Assembly (NCBI GenBank): GCA_963846565.1
Contig: CAWJWL010000005.1
Location: 744,001 to 808,000, forward strand
Direction of reading: 5' to 3'
Origin: WHSW01 sp963846565
GTDB lineage: Bacteria > Actinomycetota > Thermoleophilia > Solirubrobacterales > 70-9
DNA: 64,000 nt
Shown: positions 59,317-64,000 of the stretch, one piece after another
How the letters are laid out: every line of letters starts with the position of its first letter
How positions within the stretch are numbered: position 1 is the stretch's first letter
Notes under the pieces: model-generated
What the model was told of the DNA's origin: nothing
Databases searched by the model: none
What the model saw: the letters and a program-made list of their open reading frames with translations, nothing else
Program-made: the position numbers and the translations under genes

Positions 59317-59365
59317 CTGACCCGGCCGCCCCCGGACGCGAAGCGGAGGAGGCGGGCGGAACGTT
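59317..59365 (+). repeat. 49-bp interspersed repeat, copy B
   Basis: It begins CTGACCCGGCCGCCCCCGGA and ends GGCGGGCGGAACGTT. It lies between the convergent ends of the hypothetical gene (stop 59304) and the P450 gene (stop 59368), leaving only 2 bp to the P450 stop. About 44 of 49 positions match copy A without gaps. Confidence 0.75.
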
Positions 59366-59367
59366 CG

Positions 59368-60618
59368 TTATTCCGCCTCCGGCGCGCTAGCGCCGAAGCG
59401 GACCGGCAGCGTCTTCAGCTGGTTGACGAACAGCGACCGCGCCCTCGCCGGCTCGCCGGCGAGCTCGATGTCGGGAAAGCGGCGCAAGGTCTCGGAGAGC
59501 AGCACGTTGAGCTCGAGCCGCGCGAGCGCGGCGCCGAGGCAGAAGTGGCGCCCGCCCGCCCCGAACGCCTGGTGGTCGGTGCCGCGGGTGATGTCGAGGC
59601 GGTCCGGGTTCTCGTAGACGTCCTCGTCGCGGTTGGAGGCGACGTACCAGAGCAGCACCTTGTCGCCCTCGCGGATCGTCGTTCCGTGGAGCTCGACATC
59701 GCGGGTGGCGGTGCGGCGGAAGTGGGCGAAGGCGGGGAAGAGGCGGACGAGCTCCTCGACCGCGCCGGAGGTCAGCGAGGGATCGCCGAGCAGCATCCCC
59801 AGCTGGTCGCGGTCCTCGAACAGGGCGAGCATGCCGCTGGTGAAGACCGAGCGCGTGCTGTCGTTGCCGGCGGCGCCGAGCAGGCCGAGGCCCATGTAGA
59901 TCTCGACGTCGGAGAGCTTCTCGCCCTCGACCTCGGAATGGACGAGGGTGTCCATGAGGTCGTTCATGCCCGGGTTGGCGCGTCGCTCGCCGATCATGTC
60001 CATCGTCTCGATCCACGACTCGCGCATCATCGTCTCGACCGAGTCATCCGAGGGCCGCAGATCCTCGTCGCCGAAGCCGAGGGCGATGTTCGTGTGCTCG
60101 ACGTGCTTGAGGTCGTCCTCCTCCGGGCTGCCGATGAACGAGCCGATCACACGGGCGACGACGGGGGCCGCAACCTCGTGGACGAGGTCGCACTCGCCGC
60201 GCTCGCAGACCCTGTCGAGGACGCGGTTGACGATCCCCCGCACGCGGTCCTCGTGCTCCGCGATCCGCTTCGGTGTGAAGCCGCGCTGGAACAGCGCCTT
60301 GATCCGGTCGTGTCGCGGCGGGTCCATCGAGATCATCTGCTGCTGCATCACCTCGAGCGGGATGCCGATGTCGTCGAGGACGAGACAGCCGCCGACATAG
60401 GAGGAGTACGTCTGCCAGTCGCGGCTGATCTCGCGGACGTCCTTGGCCCGGGTGATCGACCAGAAGCCGCCCTCGTGGGGGTAGTCGTCGAGCGGGCTCC
60501 AGTGGACAGGCGCCTCGCGGCGAAGGCGGGCGAAGATCTCGTGTGGCGGGCCGTCCGTCCAGAGGTCGAGGTTGCCGATATCGATCTGGTCGAGGTCCTG
60601 CTCGGCGACGACGCTCAT
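59368..60618 (-). CDS. Cytochrome P450
   Basis: 416 residues, the normal bacterial size. The I-helix motif is GLLGAAGNDSTRS, the ExxR motif is in VEELVRLFPAF, and the heme-binding loop is FGAGGRHFCLGAALARLEL with the ligand Cys near residue 360. The style (AAGNDSTRS, HFCLG) resembles the CYP125/CYP142/CYP124-like group that hydroxylates sterol or lipid side chains, but the substrate is not certain. No ferredoxin gene is adjacent. A divergent TetR gene and a shared palindrome upstream indicate ligand-induced expression. Confidence 0.93.
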   Translation of the reverse strand: MSVVAEQDLDQIDIGNLDLWTDGPPHEIFARLRREAPVHWSPLDDYPHEGGFWSITRAKDVREISRDWQTYSSYVGGCLVLDDIGIPLEVMQQQMISMDPPRHDRIKALFQRGFTPKRIAEHEDRVRGIVNRVLDRVCERGECDLVHEVAAPVVARVIGSFIGSPEEDDLKHVEHTNIALGFGDEDLRPSDDSVETMMRESWIETMDMIGERRANPGMNDLMDTLVHSEVEGEKLSDVEIYMGLGLLGAAGNDSTRSVFTSGMLALFEDRDQLGMLLGDPSLTSGAVEELVRLFPAFAHFRRTATRDVELHGTTIREGDKVLLWYVASNRDEDVYENPDRLDITRGTDHQAFGAGGRHFCLGAALARLELNVLLSETLRRFPDIELAGEPARARSLFVNQLKTLPVRFGASAPEAE

Positions 60619-60627
60619 CGACGTGCG

Positions 60628-60656
60628 ATACTACAGCTGTAGTGCCACAGATGCAA
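60628..60656. promoter_or_regulatory. Divergent P450/tetR promoter with TetR operator
   Basis: A perfect 14-bp palindrome ACTACAGCTGTAGT (60630-60643) lies between the two starts. For the P450 gene, TTGCAT (60656-60651) and TAGTAT (60633-60628) are 17 bp apart with the palindrome between and over the -10. For tetR, TGTAGT (60638-60643) ends 7 nt before its ATG. One bound TetR would block both genes. Confidence 0.65.
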
Positions 60657-61238
60657 GCCCAGCGGGTCGGAGCGCCGGAGCGCCGTGAGCTGCTCGCCGA
60701 CGCGGCGATCGAGGTGCTCGCCGCCGAGGGCGGCCGGGGCCTCACCCACCGGGCGGTCGATCGAGCCGCGGGGCTGCCGCAGGGGTCGACGAGCAACTAC
60801 TTCCCCACCCGTGAGGCGCTCCTCACCGCCGCGCTCCACCGCCTGGTCGAGTACGACCGACCCGTCGTCGGTGCCCTCGAGGAGCTCGTCCCGGAGGGCC
60901 CCTACGACCCGCGAACCGCGGCCGAGCTCGTCGCCGGCACGATCCACACCCTGCTCGAGCCCGGCCGCCGCGACCTCGCGGTCGCCCGCTTCGAGCTCGT
61001 GCTCGAGGCACGCCGCCGCCCGACGTTCCAGGCCGCCTTCGACCAGGTCCGCCGCGGCTACGTCGCAATCGTCGAGCAGCTCCTGCCCGCGGCAGGGTGC
61101 AAGCGGCCGCAGGTCCACGCCCCGCATCTCCTCGCGACGTTCGACGGCCTCGTCTTCAACCAGCTCTTCGAGTCGGCAACTGCGCTCCGCGAGCCCGCGA
61201 TCGTCGATCACCTGGAGCGATTCTTCGCTGGATGCTGA
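60651..61238 (+). CDS. TetR-family transcriptional regulator
   Basis: 195 residues from ATG 60651. The DNA-binding part reads RRELLADAAIEVLAAEGGRG, then LTHRAVDRAAGLPQGSTSNY and FPTREALLTAAL. The C-terminal ligand domain is helical (LLEPGRRDLAVARFELVLEA). It most likely represses itself and the divergent P450 gene until a substrate-like ligand binds. The -35 box proposed for the P450 gene overlaps this start codon. Confidence 0.9.
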   Translation: MQAQRVGAPERRELLADAAIEVLAAEGGRGLTHRAVDRAAGLPQGSTSNYFPTREALLTAALHRLVEYDRPVVGALEELVPEGPYDPRTAAELVAGTIHTLLEPGRRDLAVARFELVLEARRRPTFQAAFDQVRRGYVAIVEQLLPAAGCKRPQVHAPHLLATFDGLVFNQLFESATALREPAIVDHLERFFAGC

Positions 61239-61295
61239 CGCCGGGCTCCTGCCGGTCGGGGGATGCTCGGGCTGCGAGCCTTAGTCTCCGAGCCG

Positions 61296-61369
<74 letters not shown>

Positions 61370-61407
61370 TGTGAGGCCCGAGCACCCGCCGGCGCGCGGG
61401 CCGAGAT

Positions 61408-62949
61408 TTGACGGACGAGGAGACGATCGAGCTCGGACCGGCAGGCGTCAGCGCCGCCGACGTGGTTGCGGTCGCCCGCGACGGCGCGAGTGCGCTCCTG
61501 TCCGCCGAAGCCGTGGCGGCGATGGAGGGGACCGCAGCAGTCGTCGCCCGGCTCGTCGACTCCGATGAGCCCGCCTACGGCATCTCGACCGGGTTCGGTT
61601 CGCTCGCCCAGACGCGGATCCCGGCCGAGCGCCGGACCGAGCTGCAGCGGGGCCTGATCCGCTCGCACGCGGCCGGGATGGGCCCGCCGATCGAGCGGGA
61701 GGCGGTGCGGGCGATGCTCTTTTTGCGCGCACGGTCGCTGGCAATGGGCCGATCGGGGGCGCGGCCAGTGCTCGCCGAGACCATGCTGGCGATGCTCGGC
61801 GCCGGGCTCGACCCGGTGGTCCCCGAGCACGGCTCGCTCGGCGCCAGCGGCGACCTGGCGCCGCTCGCCCACTGCGCTCTCGCGATGCTCGGGGAGGGCG
61901 AGGTGCTCGGGGCAGGCGGTGAGCCGCTGCCCGCGGGCCCGGAGCTTGCGCGAGCCGGAATCGACCCGCCCGTGCTGGAGCCTAAGGAGGGGCTGGCGCT
62001 GATCAACGGCACCGACGGCATCCTCGGCATGCTCGTCCTGTCGCTCGCCGACCTGCGGGCGCTGTTGCGCCTCGCCGACCTCGCCGCCGCAACCTCGACC
62101 GAAGCGCTGCTGGGCACGGACCGCGCCTTCGCCGCCGATCTCATCGCCCTGCGCCCGCAGCCCGGGCAGGCCGGAGAGCGCGGCCAACCTGCGCCGGCTG
62201 CTCGAGCGCTCACCGATCGTCGCCAGTCACCGCACCGACGACCCGCGGGTCCAGGACGCCTACTCGATCCGCTGTACGCCGCAGGTCCACGGTGCGGCTC
62301 GCGACACGGTCGCGCACTCGGAACGGATCGCCGAGTCTGAGCTCGCCGCCGCGATCGACAACCCGATGGTGCTGGCGGACGGCCGGGTCGAATCGTGCGG
62401 CAACTTCCATGGCGCCCCGGTTGGCTTCGCCTGCGACTTCCTCGCGATCGCCGCCGCCGAGGTCGGGGCGATCTCCGAACGGCGCACCGACCGCCTCCTC
62501 GACGCCGGCCGCTCGCACGGGCTGCCGCCGTTCCTGGCCGCGGATGCCGGCGTCGACTCGGGCCTGATGATCGCCCAGTACACGCAGGCCGCGATGGTGG
62601 CCGAGAACCGGCGCCTCGCGGCTCCCGCCTCCGTCGACTCGCTGCCGACGAGCGCAATGCAGGAGGATCACGTCTCGATGGGCTGGGGAGCAGCACGAAA
62701 GCTCCGGCGGGTGGTCGACAACCTGCGGCGCGTCCTCGCGGTCGAGCTCGTCTGCGCCGCCCGCGGCCTCGAGCTACGAGCGCCCCTCGAGCCCGCCCGG
62801 GGCACCGGGGCCGCGCTCGCGTCCCTGCGCGCCGAGGTGCCCGGCACCGGCCCGGACCGCTGGCTCGCGCCCGAGCTCGCCGCGGCCGAGGAGCTGCTGC
62901 GCAGCGGGGCATTGCTGGCGGCGGTCGAGGCTGAGACGGGACGGCTTGC

Positions 62950-62953
<4 letters not shown>
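61408..62953 (+). pseudogene. hutH: Histidine ammonia-lyase, frameshifted
   Basis: About 514 residues over two frames, starting at TTG 61408. The first frame holds YGISTGFGSLAQTRI, GSLGASGDLAPLAHCA (the Ala-Ser-Gly that forms the MIO cofactor) and LALINGTDGILGML. After ALRPQPGQA the frame is lost at about 62171-62174, where GGAGAGC replaces GAGAGC. The second frame continues ESAANLRRLLERSPIVASHR, VQDAYSIRCTPQVHGAARDT, AIDNPMVLADGRVESCGNFH and MQEDHVSMGWGAARKL. Removing one G rejoins them. The enzyme converts L-histidine to urocanate and ammonia. The stop overlaps the hutU start (GTGA). Confidence 0.85.

Positions 62954-64000
<1,047 letters not shown>

Overview
The window is about 70% G+C, with ATG, GTG and TTG starts, many stop/start overlaps (ATGA, GTGA, TGATG) and gene families typical of deep-branching Actinomycetota. 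The secreted calcium-binding repeat proteins, the Lys/Arg-rich C-terminal modules, the gene order ccmABCD-hemA-hemC-cobA/hemD and the wording of many conserved hypothetical proteins suggest Thermoleophilia, most likely the Solirubrobacterales. This assignment is an inference from protein resemblance. The region looks chromosomal: it has housekeeping genes, one tRNA, and no integrase, transposase, phage gene or CRISPR array.

Layout. 1-3.4 kb (minus): a 2-oxoglutarate hydroxylase-like gene cut by the left edge, a sulfotransferase/propeller fusion and a succinate-semialdehyde-type dehydrogenase. 3.4-9.4 kb: a SpoIID-like secreted protein, a SnoaL-like protein, a frameshifted lipocalin-like gene, a lytic transglycosylase, ychF and a frameshifted PAP2 phosphatase. 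9.4-11.9 kb: a three-gene lipid operon (small membrane protein, lipid kinase, cardiolipin synthase-like). 11.9-14.0 kb: a membrane protein coupled to a BtrH-like protein. 14.0-16.6 kb (minus): two blocks, methylmalonyl-CoA epimerase/DUF3107-like/methyltransferase and a self-regulated arsR-SRPBCC-VOC operon. 16.7-24.3 kb: a secreted M19-like hydrolase, an FtsH-like protease, DUF1385, an M20 peptidase and rarA. 24.3-35.8 kb: a secretome block with a small Cys protein, a polytopic membrane protein, a lipoprotein propeller, an RTX/TSP3 calcium-binding protein, a frame-broken LVIVD/PA protein and a 1431-residue repetitive secreted protein.

35.8-46.8 kb: aldehyde dehydrogenase, methyltransferase, a YflT-type stress protein, then one long plus-strand run that makes and moves tetrapyrroles (ccmA, ccmB, ccmC, ccmD-like, hemA, hemC, cobA-hemD). 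An RTX-like protein follows, and converges on a membrane/AhpD-like fusion with its TetR regulator. 46.8-53.1 kb: SAM hydroxide adenosyltransferase, birA, a divergent merR/aldo-keto reductase pair with two matching promoters, and an SF2 helicase. 53.3-57.8 kb: TlpA-like lipoprotein, NfeD protease, SPFH protein, galT and a four-repeat protein. 57.8-61.2 kb: VOC protein, two hypotheticals and a P450/TetR divergent pair around a palindrome. 61.3-64 kb: tRNA-Arg(CCT), then hutH (frameshifted) and hutU (cut by the right edge) for histidine breakdown.

Three themes stand out. First, a 49-bp interspersed repeat is present three times, always between genes. Second, several regulator genes start 6-9 nt after a -10 box, which implies leaderless transcripts, with the operator inside the promoter. 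Third, four genes are broken by small indels, three of them single-base gains in G/C runs, which points to sequencing error as much as to gene decay.
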